Counted from the stretch's first letter, positions 43,754-53,009 are shown. The stretch: DNA of 64,000 bases from Azomonas agilis (GCF_007830255.1 NZ_VLKG01000007.1:124001-188000), one strand, 5' to 3'. The notes: generated by a model from the letters alone, not told the origin. Numbers and translations are program-made.

Positions 43754-44704
43754 ATGTCATATCCACAACGCATTGCCGTGATTGGCGGCGGGAGTCTGGG
43801 CCTGTTCGTGGCCGGACACCTGAGCTTGGCTGGTCACGCCGTCACTGTGGCTCAGCGCAGCAGCACGGCCATTCCTGAGGGCGGTATCCTAGCGGAAGGG
43901 GACGAGCAGTGGCAGGCCTCCAAGGTAGGTTATGCCACCTTGGAAACCCTCAATGGCCCCTTCGATCAGGTGATCGTCGCAGTAAAATCCCACGATTTGC
44001 CCGAAATCCTGCCGCAGTTAGGTACTTTAGGGAACGCCAAAACCCAGTACCTATTCCTGCAAAACGGTGTGCCCTGGTGGTGGTCGTATCAGGAGGGACA
44101 GATCGCCGGGGTTCCGCCCAAAGAGCAAATTGTAGCCGTGGTGGTGTACCACGCTTCTGAGCGCACAGCCGTGGGGCGGCTTAAGGTACGGCGGGTGCCC
44201 GGTGACCGTTATTTATTGGCCCGCACCGATGGCAGCACAGATGCGGCTTTGGAGGCATTGGTTGCGCAATGGCAGCAAGCGGGCATTCCAACCCACTATG
44301 CGCCGGATATTCGCGCCGAGGTGTGGAGCAAACTCATGGGCAATGCCACCTTCAACCCCATGAGTGCCATTACTGGAGCAGGGATGAGCGATATGGTGTT
44401 CAACCCGCAGGTGCGCCGCGTATTGCTGGCGGGTATGGAGGAGATCAGTCGCATTGCTGCTAAGGAGGGGGTACAGGTCAAGGTCACGCCAGAAGCACGG
44501 GTCAAGCGTGCGGAGGATGTGGGCAATACCCGAACTTCAATGTTGCAAGATCGTTTAGCCGGTCGACGCTTAGAGCTGGATGCGCTGCTGGCCACACCCA
44601 TTGCCTTGGCTGAGCGTCATGGCGAAGCGGTGCCAGTGTTGAGAACCCTGCTGGGTAGTCTGTCGCTGGTGCAGCCCGGCGATCCTTTTGTGTCGGGGCG
44701 GTAA
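43754..44704 (+). CDS. Ketopantoate reductase (PanE/ApbA)-family protein
   Basis: 316-residue NADPH-dependent 2-oxoacid reductase family member. Rossmann motif AVIGGGSLGLFVAGHLSLAGH at the N-terminus (split), catalytic Lys in SKLMGNATFNPMSAITGAG, and the QDRLAGRRLELDAL segment of the C-terminal domain. Last gene of the operon. In this context it is more likely a catabolic reductase or dehydrogenase of a hydroxy/oxo acid than pantothenate synthesis. Confidence 0.9.
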   Translation: MSYPQRIAVIGGGSLGLFVAGHLSLAGHAVTVAQRSSTAIPEGGILAEGDEQWQASKVGYATLETLNGPFDQVIVAVKSHDLPEILPQLGTLGNAKTQYLFLQNGVPWWWSYQEGQIAGVPPKEQIVAVVVYHASERTAVGRLKVRRVPGDRYLLARTDGSTDAALEALVAQWQQAGIPTHYAPDIRAEVWSKLMGNATFNPMSAITGAGMSDMVFNPQVRRVLLAGMEEISRIAAKEGVQVKVTPEARVKRAEDVGNTRTSMLQDRLAGRRLELDALLATPIALAERHGEAVPVLRTLLGSLSLVQPGDPFVSGR

Positions 44705-44716
44705 TCCGCAGCAGTC

Positions 44717-44738
44717 AGGGGATGAGGGAGCATCCCCT
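44717..44738. terminator. Bidirectional terminator between convergent operons
   Basis: AGGGGATG / CATCCCCT, 8-bp perfect stem with a 6-nt loop, between the PanE-like gene and metI. Confidence 0.7.
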
Positions 44739-44746
44739 AATGGGTT

Positions 44747-45397
44747 CTAGCGATGATTCAGCCTTTTAGCCAACCAATCGCCACTGAATTGCACCAGAGT
44801 CACCAGCGCGATCAGCACCACAATCACGGCCAGCATCACCTCGGTGTCAAAGCGCTGATAGCCGTAGCGGTAGGCTAAATCACCCAAGCCGCCCGCACCA
44901 ATGGCTCCTGCCATGGCTGAGGCATTGATCATGCTGACTACGGTAATAGTAAAGCCGCCAATAATGCCGGGCAGCGCTTCCTGCAGCAGCACATGCCAGA
45001 TGATGTGTCGCCGTTGACAGCCCATTGCCTGAGCCGCCTCAATCAATCCTTGATCCACTTCACGCAGGCTGACTTCCGCAATGCGGGCAAAGAAGGGCGT
45101 GGCGGCAATGCTCAAAGGCACGACCGCCGCCCAAACGCCGTAGCTGGTGCCCACAATCAGCCGAGTAAAGGGAATCAGGGCCACCATCAAAATCAGAAAG
45201 GGAATGGAGCGAAAGACATTCACCACGCTGCCGACCAGTTGGTTGAGCCGAGGCGCTGCAAACAGCCCGCCCCGGCCACTGGTGACCAGAAAAACCGCCA
45301 AGGGAATTCCGGCTAACAAAGCGATGCCAGAGGACAGTCCCACCATCAGTAGGGTATCCAACAGCCCTTGCCACAGGCGTTCAAACAACAGCGACAT
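44747..45397 (-). CDS. metI: Methionine ABC transporter permease
   Basis: 216-residue permease of the MetI family. Five predicted helices and the loop [24 protein letters not shown] (split at residues about 120-145) that contacts the ATPase. ATG 45397 (GAGG upstream) gives the usual length; it overlaps metN by 17 bp. Last gene of the minus-strand sulfur operon. Confidence 0.93.
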   Translation of the reverse strand: MSLLFERLWQGLLDTLLMVGLSSGIALLAGIPLAVFLVTSGRGGLFAAPRLNQLVGSVVNVFRSIPFLILMVALIPFTRLIVGTSYGVWAAVVPLSIAATPFFARIAEVSLREVDQGLIEAAQAMGCQRRHIIWHVLLQEALPGIIGGFTITVVSMINASAMAGAIGAGGLGDLAYRYGYQRFDTEVMLAVIVVLIALVTLVQFSGDWLAKRLNHR

Positions 45398-46541
45398 AAC
45401 CCAACACCTCAGCGCGATCGACCCAAGCCTGTACCCGTTGCACCAGTTCCGATGCGGTAAAGGGCGAGGCCTCAACTGCAACGACTAAGCGTCCCACCGC
45501 ATGGCCTTGGATGCGCTCAATCCCACCATCCAGTAAGCGCACTCGACCGTTTAGGCTGTTGCTCAACGCGGCTAAATCCGGCTCGCGTTGTTGGCCGGAA
45601 AAATACAGGGCTAACACCTTGGCATCGTCCGGCCAAGTCGCTTGTGGAGTCAGGCGCTTGGCTAAATCGGCGGGCAGATTATGTTGCAGGGGCGCTAGCA
45701 GGGTTTGGGTAGTGTTGTGCTTGGGGCGGCCAAATACCTCCCACACATGGCCTTGCTCCACAATGCGGCCTTTATCCAGCACCACCACGCGGTCGCAAAT
45801 ATCCCGAATCACGCTCATTTCGTGGGTAATCAGCACGATGGTTAGCCCCAGATGCTGATTGATTTCCTGCAACAAACGCAGAATGGATTGGGTGGTTTCC
45901 GGGTCAAGGGCGCTGGTGGCCTCGTCGCAGAGTAGGATTTCGGGATCGTGGACGAGGGCACGAGCGATGCCCACGCGCTGTTTTTGGCCGCCGGATAATT
46001 GGGCCGGATAAGTCTCTGATTTGCCGTATAGCCCCACCAAAGCCAGCAGTGCATCCACTTTGCGGCGGCGTACTCCACGCGGGATGCCTGCCACCTTGAG
46101 CGGCAGTTCGATGTTTTCGCGCACCGTTTTGGCGGAGAGCAGGTTGAAGTGTTGGAAGATCATCCCCGTGCGGCGGCGCAGTTTGACCAGTTGCTGCTCA
46201 TCCAACTCAGCAATGTTTTGTCCCTCAATCAAGAGTTGGCCCTCGGTGGCCTGTTCCAGTCGATTGATGGTGCGCAGTAAGGAGGATTTACCGGCTCCAC
46301 TGTGGCCAATAATGCCGAAGATTTCCCCGTGCCGAATGTCCAGATTGATGTCGTGCAGCGCGTGTACCGGGCCTTGTTCGGTGCGGTAGGTTTTGCCTAA
46401 GCCTTCAAACTGTAGATGGATTCGGGCTAAGGCCGGATCGGGGCGTTGAGTTGTGCAGGTATTAGCCTCTGCATGGCCCAACGCAAAGGGCGTAGAGGCT
46501 AGAGGTTCATCCTTGAAGATCTGTGCCGCCGCTTTGGACAT
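45381..46541 (-). CDS. metN: Methionine ABC transporter ATP-binding protein with N-terminal extension
   Basis: 386-residue ATPase with Walker [13 protein letters not shown], signature [15 protein letters not shown], Walker [14 protein letters not shown]-loop ITHEM, and a C-terminal NIL regulatory domain at about residues 300-386 that binds methionine and inhibits transport. An extra 44 residues precede the usual start [13 protein letters not shown] 46541 has GGGGAGG upstream and lies 5 nt after metQ, so the extension appears to be real. Confidence 0.93.
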   Translation of the reverse strand: MSKAAAQIFKDEPLASTPFALGHAEANTCTTQRPDPALARIHLQFEGLGKTYRTEQGPVHALHDINLDIRHGEIFGIIGHSGAGKSSLLRTINRLEQATEGQLLIEGQNIAELDEQQLVKLRRRTGMIFQHFNLLSAKTVRENIELPLKVAGIPRGVRRRKVDALLALVGLYGKSETYPAQLSGGQKQRVGIARALVHDPEILLCDEATSALDPETTQSILRLLQEINQHLGLTIVLITHEMSVIRDICDRVVVLDKGRIVEQGHVWEVFGRPKHNTTQTLLAPLQHNLPADLAKRLTPQATWPDDAKVLALYFSGQQREPDLAALSNSLNGRVRLLDGGIERIQGHAVGRLVVAVEASPFTASELVQRVQAWVDRAEVLGYVAVV

Positions 46542-46546
46542 GATGC

Positions 46547-47374
46547 TTAACCTCCCCAACCCGGTTGATACAGGGTGCCGTGAGCCTTATCCAGCGCGGC
46601 GCGTACTACGGGGGATTTTTGGTAAATCTCCACAAACTGCTTCAGGCGTGGGTCGTCCTTGTGGTCGGGACGGGTTACAAACTGAATCACGTATTCAGGG
46701 TGATCCAAGCCATCAAACAGCAGCGCGGATTGGGGGTCGAGGGTGCCGGCTAAACGGATGTAATGGGGATAGCCTTGGGCCAAGTCCACATCGTCCAGCG
46801 CGCGCACCAGTTGCACGGCTTCCAGCTCGATGATTTTGATGTTTTTGGGATTGGTCAAAATGTCCGCTTGGGTTGCCTTGTAGCCGACACCGGGTTTTAG
46901 CGTGATCAGACCGGCTTTTTCCAGCAGTTGCAGGCCGCGTCCGCCGTTGATGGGGTCGCTGGCGATGGCGACCTTGGCTCCCTTGGGCAGGTCTTTGATC
47001 TCTTTATATTTTTTCGAGTACAGACCCACGTTGTTGATAATACCGGGGGCAAAGGGGATCAGCTCGTAACCAGCGGTTTTATTGGCATTTTCCAAAAAGG
47101 GAATGTGCTGGAAGTAATTGGCATCAATGTCGCCGTGGGCGAGGGTGGCATTGGGGGCAATCCAGTCGCTGAATTCGATTAACTCCACCTTTAACCCCTG
47201 TTTGGCGGCCTCAGTGACGGCTACTTCCAGCGGCGGCGCAAAGGCGGCGGTGGTGCCTACCTTCAGGGGTTTGCTGTCGTCGGCGGCTTGTGCGTTCAGG
47301 GTGCAGGCCAGCAAGCCGGTTAGGGTTAAGGTTTTCAGCCACCCACTTAAGGGGCCATTGGGGGATTTGTGCAT
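46547..47374 (-). CDS. metQ: Methionine-binding lipoprotein (MetQ/NlpA family)
   Basis: 275-residue binding protein. Signal region with lipobox LLAC (Cys at about 30), so probably a lipoprotein, although AQA just after could also be cut. Mature part [23 protein letters not shown] (split), with [28 protein letters not shown], the methionine-binding family signature. The ligand could be methionine, methionine sulfoxide or another organosulfur compound given the neighbouring oxygenases (inference). Confidence 0.93.
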   Translation of the reverse strand: MHKSPNGPLSGWLKTLTLTGLLACTLNAQAADDSKPLKVGTTAAFAPPLEVAVTEAAKQGLKVELIEFSDWIAPNATLAHGDIDANYFQHIPFLENANKTAGYELIPFAPGIINNVGLYSKKYKEIKDLPKGAKVAIASDPINGGRGLQLLEKAGLITLKPGVGYKATQADILTNPKNIKIIELEAVQLVRALDDVDLAQGYPHYIRLAGTLDPQSALLFDGLDHPEYVIQFVTRPDHKDDPRLKQFVEIYQKSPVVRAALDKAHGTLYQPGWGG

Positions 47375-47393
47375 GGCAGTTTCCTCGATGGGA

Positions 47394-48800
47394 TTAGGGG
47401 TAGGCTGGGAAAGTCCAACCTTGTTGTGCATCTGGCTGATTCAGGTTGCGCCAGCGGCTACCGGGATGCTGAGCCGGTAGGCGTGCGCCTTGGCCAAATA
47501 CTTTGTGGCGCAGGCTGCCTTCTTCATAGGCGGTTTTGTAGCGGCCACGGTTTTGCAGTTCGGGAATCACCAGATCAATAAAGTCGGCATAGCTTTCTGG
47601 GGTCACGGTGCGGGTAAGATTGAAGCCGTCGAGGTCGGTTTCGCTGATCCAGTGTTCCAGCGCATCGGCGATTTGCACTGGCGTACCGACCAGCAGCGGG
47701 TAGCGGCCGCCGAGGGCGTGTTGTTCCAGCAGCTTGCGTTTGGTCCAGCCGCTGTCTTTGGCGGTGAAACTCTTGACCACCGACTCGATGGCATTGGTTT
47801 TTTGGTAGCGGATCGGATCGTCCAAGCCGTACTGGGCAAAGTCGATGCCGGTGGTACTGGAAAAGTGGGCCAGTCCGGCTTCGGGATTAGCGTAGCGCAG
47901 GTATTCGGCCAGCTTATCGCGGGCTTCCGCTTCGGTGGGTGCGACCACTACGCTAAGGCCCATAAAGACTTTCACTGCATCGGCAGGGCGACCGGCGGCG
48001 ATGGCCTGTTGCCGCAAACGGCTGACCTGATCACGGATAATGGGTTGGCTTTGGCCGCCGACAAACACCCCTTCGGCGTGCCGCCCGGCAAAGCCTAGGC
48101 CGCGTTCTGAGCTACCGGCTTGGAACAGCAAGGGCGTGCGCTGCGGCGAGGGCGTGGTTAGGTGATAGCCCTCTACGGTGTAAAACGCACCCTGATGCTG
48201 AACCTTATGTACCTTCTCTGGTTGGGCATAGATGCGCCGTTGCCGATCGGCCAGCACCGCATCCTCTTCCCAACTGCCTTCCCAGAGTTTGTACAGCACT
48301 TCGAGGTATTCTTCGGCTTGGTCGTAGCGGCGGTCGTGCTCAATCTGCTGCTCAAGGCCGATGGCTTTGGCGGCGCTGTCCAAGTAGCCGGTGACGATAT
48401 TCCAACCCACGCGGCCCTTAGTCAGATGATCCAAGGTGGAAAAGCGGCGCGCAAACACATAGGGCGGCTCGGTGAGGTTGGCGGTCAGGCCAAAACCTAA
48501 GTTTTGGGTCACTGCGGCCATCGCCGAGGCGATCAACAGCGGGTCGTGTACCGGAAGCTGAATGGCTTCTTTCAGGGTCAGGTCAGCGCTGTTTTGGTAT
48601 ACGTCGTACACGCCCACGATGTCGGCAATGAACAGGCTGTCGAACAGGCCGCGCTCCAGCAGTTGCGCCAGTTCCGTCCAGTACTCCAGCGTATTAAATT
48701 CGGTGGAGCGGTCGCGCGGATGCGTCCACAGGCCGTGGTTGATGTGGCCTATGCAGTTCATGTTGAAGGCATTCAGGCGAATCTGTTTGGGCTGGCTCAT
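47394..48800 (-). CDS. NtaA/SnaA/DszA-family flavin monooxygenase
   Basis: 468-residue luciferase-like monooxygenase of the NtaA/SnaA/DszA/SoxA subfamily, which uses FMNH2 from a partner reductase. Segments: LNAFNMNCIGHINHGLW, FDSLFIADIVGVYDVYQ, GRVGWNIVTGYLDSAAK and GRHAEGVFVGGQSQ. The ATG shares an A with the previous stop (TAATG). Together with two SfnB/DszC-like enzymes and MetQNI it probably desulfurises an imported compound. DszA-type enzymes cleave a sulfone; the real substrate here is unknown. Confidence 0.92.
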   Translation of the reverse strand: MSQPKQIRLNAFNMNCIGHINHGLWTHPRDRSTEFNTLEYWTELAQLLERGLFDSLFIADIVGVYDVYQNSADLTLKEAIQLPVHDPLLIASAMAAVTQNLGFGLTANLTEPPYVFARRFSTLDHLTKGRVGWNIVTGYLDSAAKAIGLEQQIEHDRRYDQAEEYLEVLYKLWEGSWEEDAVLADRQRRIYAQPEKVHKVQHQGAFYTVEGYHLTTPSPQRTPLLFQAGSSERGLGFAGRHAEGVFVGGQSQPIIRDQVSRLRQQAIAAGRPADAVKVFMGLSVVVAPTEAEARDKLAEYLRYANPEAGLAHFSSTTGIDFAQYGLDDPIRYQKTNAIESVVKSFTAKDSGWTKRKLLEQHALGGRYPLLVGTPVQIADALEHWISETDLDGFNLTRTVTPESYADFIDLVIPELQNRGRYKTAYEEGSLRHKVFGQGARLPAQHPGSRWRNLNQPDAQQGWTFPAYP

Positions 48801-50008
48801 TACAGGGTTCCCCGACGTGGTGGCAGTGTGTCGTTGAGGTAGTAGTTGCCGATGGCGTGGTATTTCCAGCGCACCGGATCGTGCAGGGTGTGGGTGCGCG
48901 CGTTGCGCCAATGGCGATCGAGGTTGTATTCGCTGAGGGTGGCGCGGCTGCCGGCCAGTTCAAACAGCTTGTTGGCGGCAGCGAGGGAGATTTCGGTGGT
49001 AATGGCGCGGGCTTTAGCTACCGCAATGGAGGCTTCAGCGACTGAGGCAATATCCGGTTGCTGGCGGGCTTGCTCCAAGATGTTGGCGGCTTTGTGGGTT
49101 AGGGCTTCGGCGGCCTCTAGGCGCACGCTGAGTTGGCCGATGAGGTTCAGGGTTAAGGGGTCTTTCACCGCCTGATCGACGCCGGAGTCAATCCAAGGCC
49201 GAGCGCGAGTGCGTACAAAGGCCAGAGTGTCTTCATAGGCGGCTTGGGCAATGCCCAAATCAATGGCGGCGTGCAGAATTTGCGCGAAGGGGCCAACGGC
49301 GGTGGGGCGCTCAAAGGCTGATTGGAAGGGGACTAAATCCTCGGCTTTGATGCGTACCTGATCAAACACTACCGAGCCACTACCGCTGGTGCGCTGACCG
49401 AAGCCTGACCAGTCATCCACGATTCTCAAGCCCTGAGCGGTGCGCGGAACAAAGGCAAAGTGCAAGCGGCCTTCATCGTCCTTAACCGAGGTGGGAATGC
49501 GGTCAGCAAATAGAGCGCCAGTGGAGTAGAACTTGCGGCCTTCGATGCGATAACCCTGTGCCTCTGGAATCAAGCGCGTGGTGCGTTCATGGGCGGCTTT
49601 GGTGTGCAGTTCGGCATGGGCGTTGCCAAAGCGCGCCCCGGATAAGACTTCGCCGTACAGCCGTTGTTTTTGGCTGTGATTGCCGTTGACGCGCAGTACT
49701 TCCAGCGCATAGAAGTGGTTTTGCGGAATGTGAGCCAGAGAGCTATCTGCACGGGCAATACGGGCGATGACTTGCACTAATGTTCCAGCGGATACACCGG
49801 CTCCCCCGTATTCTTTGGGGATGGTGATGCCCCACAGACCGGAGCGGGAGAAGGTTTCCAACTCCGCATGGGGCAGGCGGCGTTCGCGGTCGCGTTCAGC
49901 AGCTTCGCGGGCAAAGCCTTGAGCCAATACCTCAACCACTTCTAAGGCTTGGGCCTCGTTTTCGATCAGAGCGGTGCCGGGTCGCACCGCTTTGCGGATA
50001 GCAGTCAT
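48800..50008 (-). CDS. SfnB/DszC-like flavin-dependent enzyme, acyl-CoA dehydrogenase fold (copy 1)
   Basis: 402-residue member of the SfnB branch. FYSTGALFADRI and WSGFGQRTSGSGSVVFDQV (flavin/substrate region), and LDRHWRNARTHTLHDPVRWK near the C-terminus. AAAGGAG precedes the ATG. It follows the homologue at 50021 by 12 nt. Over the last ~110 nt of the two genes the DNA is about 90 % identical by eye (48858-48966 against 50078-50186), much more than elsewhere. Confidence 0.92.
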   Translation of the reverse strand: MTAIRKAVRPGTALIENEAQALEVVEVLAQGFAREAAERDRERRLPHAELETFSRSGLWGITIPKEYGGAGVSAGTLVQVIARIARADSSLAHIPQNHFYALEVLRVNGNHSQKQRLYGEVLSGARFGNAHAELHTKAAHERTTRLIPEAQGYRIEGRKFYSTGALFADRIPTSVKDDEGRLHFAFVPRTAQGLRIVDDWSGFGQRTSGSGSVVFDQVRIKAEDLVPFQSAFERPTAVGPFAQILHAAIDLGIAQAAYEDTLAFVRTRARPWIDSGVDQAVKDPLTLNLIGQLSVRLEAAEALTHKAANILEQARQQPDIASVAEASIAVAKARAITTEISLAAANKLFELAGSRATLSEYNLDRHWRNARTHTLHDPVRWKYHAIGNYYLNDTLPPRRGTL

Positions 50009-50020
50009 GCGCGTACTCCT

Positions 50021-51277
50021 TTAAATCCAGGAATGGCGGGCCGGGTGGGCACCGTTTAAGTGGTAATGGCCGATGGTGTGGTATTTCCAGCGCACCGGGT
50101 CGTGCAGGCTGTGGGTGCGGGCGTTGCGCCAGTGGCGGTCGAGGTTGTATTCGCCCAAGGTGGCGCGGCTGCCGGCCAGCTCAAAGAGTTTCTCGCTGGC
50201 CAATAAGGCAATTTCGGTGGTGATGGCTTGGGCCTTGGCTACGCTGATGGAGGCCCGTGCCGCTGAATCGGCGCTGAGAGGTTCGGCCTGAATCTGGTCT
50301 AGGGTTTGTGCGGCCCGTTCCAACAGGGTTTCGGCGGCATCCAACTCTAAATACAGCCGCCCGAATTCATTCAGGGTGTAGGGATCTTCGCTGGCTTTTT
50401 CGGTTTGGGCATCAATCCAAGGGCGCGAATATTGGCGCACAAACAGGGTGGCATCTTCCAAGGCGGCGCGGGCAATCCCGGCATCAATGGCGGCTTGGAT
50501 CAGTTGGGCGCTGGCCCCTTGAATGTTGGGCTGCTCGGAGAGTTTCCAGATCGGGATTAGGTTTTCCGCCGCCACCGAAACCTGATCCAGTACCACAGTA
50601 CCGCTGGCGGTGGTGCGTTGGCCAAAGCCGGTCCAGTCGTCGGCAATTTGCAATCCCGGCGTGCCGCGCGGGATAAAAGCCAGCACCAAGCGGCCTTCGC
50701 CGTCCACCGCCTTGGCGGTAATCCAATGGGCTAGAAGTGCGCCGGTGGAATAAAATTTTTCCCCACTGATACGGTAGTCCTTGCCGTTGCGGTCTAAGCG
50801 CGCTCGGACTTCTAGGGTATCGTGGCTAGAGAGCTCTAGGTTGGAAAGCTCTGGCCCCGCATTGCCGATGCGATAACCCTGCACCACCGAACCTAACAGG
50901 CGCTGCTTTTGTTCCTCACTACCGGCGGCCAATACGAGTTGAATAATGCCGAATTGGTTTTGGGGGATCTGCCCTAGGGAGGGGTCAGCTTGGGAAATAA
51001 TGCGGAACACTTCAGCAATCGTGGTGAAGGGTAATTCCGGGCCGCCGTACAACTTGGGAATGCTGATTGCCCCCAATCCGGTACGGGTAAATTGCTCCAA
51101 CTCCGCCCAAGGCAATTGTTGTTCACGGTCGCGCTGGGCGGCTCCGCTACGGGCGATCTGGGCCAAATCATGGGCCAGACTCAAGGCTTGTTGATGGCTT
51201 TGAATCTGCTGGGCTGGATACAGGGGCGGTAATTGATCCTGTTGCGCAGGGGATTGGGTGGCGGTGAAACGGGTCAT
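50021..51277 (-). CDS. SfnB/DszC-like flavin-dependent enzyme, acyl-CoA dehydrogenase fold (copy 2)
   Basis: 418-residue homologue of the previous gene and first gene of the minus-strand sulfur operon. FYSTGALLAHWI and WTGFGQRTTASGTVVLDQV, and the C-terminal LDRHWRNARTHSLHDPVRWK. ATG 51277 has GATGAGG 5 nt upstream; the 38-codon longer frame covers the leader and is not used. It may work with copy 1 as a pair, or the two may accept different substrates (inference). Confidence 0.92.
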   Translation of the reverse strand: MTRFTATQSPAQQDQLPPLYPAQQIQSHQQALSLAHDLAQIARSGAAQRDREQQLPWAELEQFTRTGLGAISIPKLYGGPELPFTTIAEVFRIISQADPSLGQIPQNQFGIIQLVLAAGSEEQKQRLLGSVVQGYRIGNAGPELSNLELSSHDTLEVRARLDRNGKDYRISGEKFYSTGALLAHWITAKAVDGEGRLVLAFIPRGTPGLQIADDWTGFGQRTTASGTVVLDQVSVAAENLIPIWKLSEQPNIQGASAQLIQAAIDAGIARAALEDATLFVRQYSRPWIDAQTEKASEDPYTLNEFGRLYLELDAAETLLERAAQTLDQIQAEPLSADSAARASISVAKAQAITTEIALLASEKLFELAGSRATLGEYNLDRHWRNARTHSLHDPVRWKYHTIGHYHLNGAHPARHSWI

Positions 51278-51536
51278 GCAAGCCTCATCCTTAGATAAAA
51301 ACAGCCTGCTTCGACCGAGAAGTGAATAGCCGGAGCATGGCGAGAAAAGAGTGCTCCGGTGGTCCGGTATATATAACCTAATGCAATACATTGATTAAAA
51401 ATAAATAGATTTTTTTTATATGCTTAGGCTTTAGTGTCTCTTCTTATTTCGATGCAGAGCGCTGTCTGTTTTTTAAGCTTGTGCCATAATGTTTCAAACA
51501 AAAGTCAGACATCGTATCTTTTGAAGATCTTCGCTT
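51278..51536. other. Divergent intergenic region
   Basis: 259 bp between two divergent genes. It holds leader L5 for the minus-strand operon and an AT-rich core (51380-51430) that probably carries promoters in both directions. No GG-N4-CC motif was seen in front of the plus-strand gene. Confidence 0.6.
51330..51373 (-). promoter_or_regulatory. Candidate sulfur-gene leader L5
   Basis: On the minus strand, TATATA (51373-51368) is a -10-like box directly before CCGG-ACCA-CCGG (51367-51356). The 3' arm of that hairpin is also the 5' arm of an 8-bp perfect stem CCGGAGCA (51359-51352) / TGCTCCGG (51337-51330). The GG is 88 nt before the SfnB-like ATG. Same layout as L2. Confidence 0.58.
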
Positions 51537-52871
51537 ATGCCTTTTTTCTCCGCTGTACCGCCTGCGTTGCTGTATTGGTTGCCGGGTAGCTTACTGCTGT
51601 TGATGTTGAGCTTGGCTCTGACTTCAATCCTGATTCATGCCCCTTGGCTTAGCTATATAGCAGGGGCAGCGGCTTGGGTAGCCGGTAGTTTGCTGCTGGA
51701 GCGTTTGCAGCCGTCACAGCGGATGCAAACCCTAGTGCTGTTCAGTTTGGGCTTGGTGTGTTTGCTGATCGGGCTGTTAAACGGAGCCCCGATTCACTAC
51801 CTGTTAAACGCGCTGGAGGCCAACCAGATCCTGTTGGCTATGTTGGTGGGAGTGAGCTTTTTGCGTCTGCTGGCTCAGTCAGGCCAAGCGGAACAAGAGC
51901 AGCTCCCCAAAGGTCGGCGCGCGCTTTGGCAGACTTTGCTCGGCTGTCACCTGATTGGGGCGGTGATTAATATGTCGGCGCTGGTGATCATTGGGGATCG
52001 TCTCAGCCGCACGCAGCCAATGAACACCCTGCAAGGGCTGATTTTGGTACGGGCGTTTAGTATTTGTGCCTGTTGGTCGCCCTTTTTTGCCTCTATGGGG
52101 GTGGTATTCATCTGTTCCCCTGAGGCGCGTTTGGGGGAAATGTTGCCCTATGCCTTGCCTCTGTCCTTGGTGGGGCTGTTGGTCAGTGCCTTTCAGATCG
52201 CTCGCCATCCTGAGGTGGATAGCACCGTCGGTTATCCTATGCACTGGCAGGCTCTGCGCTTGCCCTTGTTGTTGGCGGGGATGGTAATGCTGGGGCAAAT
52301 TTTGTGGCCCCAAGTGTCCGTTTTGACGCTGGTAACGCTGATTGCCTTGCTGTCCACCTTGATTGGTTTGCCCATTCTTCGTGGCCGCAAACAGGCGTTG
52401 GCCCAGTTCAAAGTGCATCTGGAGCAAGGGCTGCCGGAGATGAAGGGCGAGGTCACACTGTTTTTAGGCGCGGCTATGTTGGCGGCGGGCGTTTCTGCCT
52501 TGTTGGAGTCGCTGCATTTGCAGTTGGCTCCCGATCATTTTGGCGGTTTAGAGGCCAGCTTAACCCTGATTACTTTGACCGGCTTGGCCGTCATAGGGCT
52601 GCATCCTGTGACCAGCAGCCTGTTGGCCAGCAGCTTATTAGCGCCTAGTAATCCCGATCCTAGCCTGTTGGGGTTAACCCTGTTGATGGGCTGGGCCATT
52701 GGGGTAAGCGTATCGCCTTTTTCGGGGGTTCAGCTTAGCTTGCAGGGGCGCTACGGTGTCCGGCTGGTGGAGTTGCTGCGCCTGAATACGGGTTATGGCC
52801 CTCTGATGGTCTTTATGGGCTGCGGTCTTTTATATCTGTATGCCTATGTGCATTCCTTGACTTCGGGCTAG
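51537..52871 (+). CDS. Multi-pass membrane protein of unknown function
   Basis: 444-residue protein with about 11-12 hydrophobic helices. No family recognised with confidence. Features: a cytoplasmic loop rich in Gln/Lys at 115-130, a conserved-looking CACWSPFFASMGVVF segment near residue 190, HPVTSSLLASSLL near 365 and GVSVSPFSGVQL near 400. The two half-like segments (P-F-F/S-x-x-x near helix breaks) recall transporters of the ion-transporter type, but this is speculative. It stands between the SfnB operon and the porin/ssu transporter, so a sulfur-compound exchanger or exporter is possible. Confidence 0.8.
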   Translation: MPFFSAVPPALLYWLPGSLLLLMLSLALTSILIHAPWLSYIAGAAAWVAGSLLLERLQPSQRMQTLVLFSLGLVCLLIGLLNGAPIHYLLNALEANQILLAMLVGVSFLRLLAQSGQAEQEQLPKGRRALWQTLLGCHLIGAVINMSALVIIGDRLSRTQPMNTLQGLILVRAFSICACWSPFFASMGVVFICSPEARLGEMLPYALPLSLVGLLVSAFQIARHPEVDSTVGYPMHWQALRLPLLLAGMVMLGQILWPQVSVLTLVTLIALLSTLIGLPILRGRKQALAQFKVHLEQGLPEMKGEVTLFLGAAMLAAGVSALLESLHLQLAPDHFGGLEASLTLITLTGLAVIGLHPVTSSLLASSLLAPSNPDPSLLGLTLLMGWAIGVSVSPFSGVQLSLQGRYGVRLVELLRLNTGYGPLMVFMGCGLLYLYAYVHSLTSG

Positions 52872-52935
52872 CATTATTCTGTTTCAGTTATAAGAATCTA
52901 ATTACAAATTCTTTTTAAGAACTAAAAAATTGCAC

Positions 52936-53009
52936 TAGATTGGCCCCCGCCGACAGCGGACCACCGCATCGAGCCCGTTTTGGGGCTCTATTTTCCTGTG
53001 TTGAGCCCC
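52936..53009 (+). promoter_or_regulatory. Candidate sulfur-gene leader L6
   Basis: A TAGATT -10-like hexamer (52936-52941, the same as in L2) is followed by GCGG-ACCA-CCGC (52956-52967). Then GAGCCC (52971-52976), GGGGCTC (52982-52988) and GAGCCCC (53003-53009): the middle can pair with the first (6 bp, followed by TATTTT) or the last (7 bp). The GG is 91 nt before the porin ATG. Confidence 0.58.
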
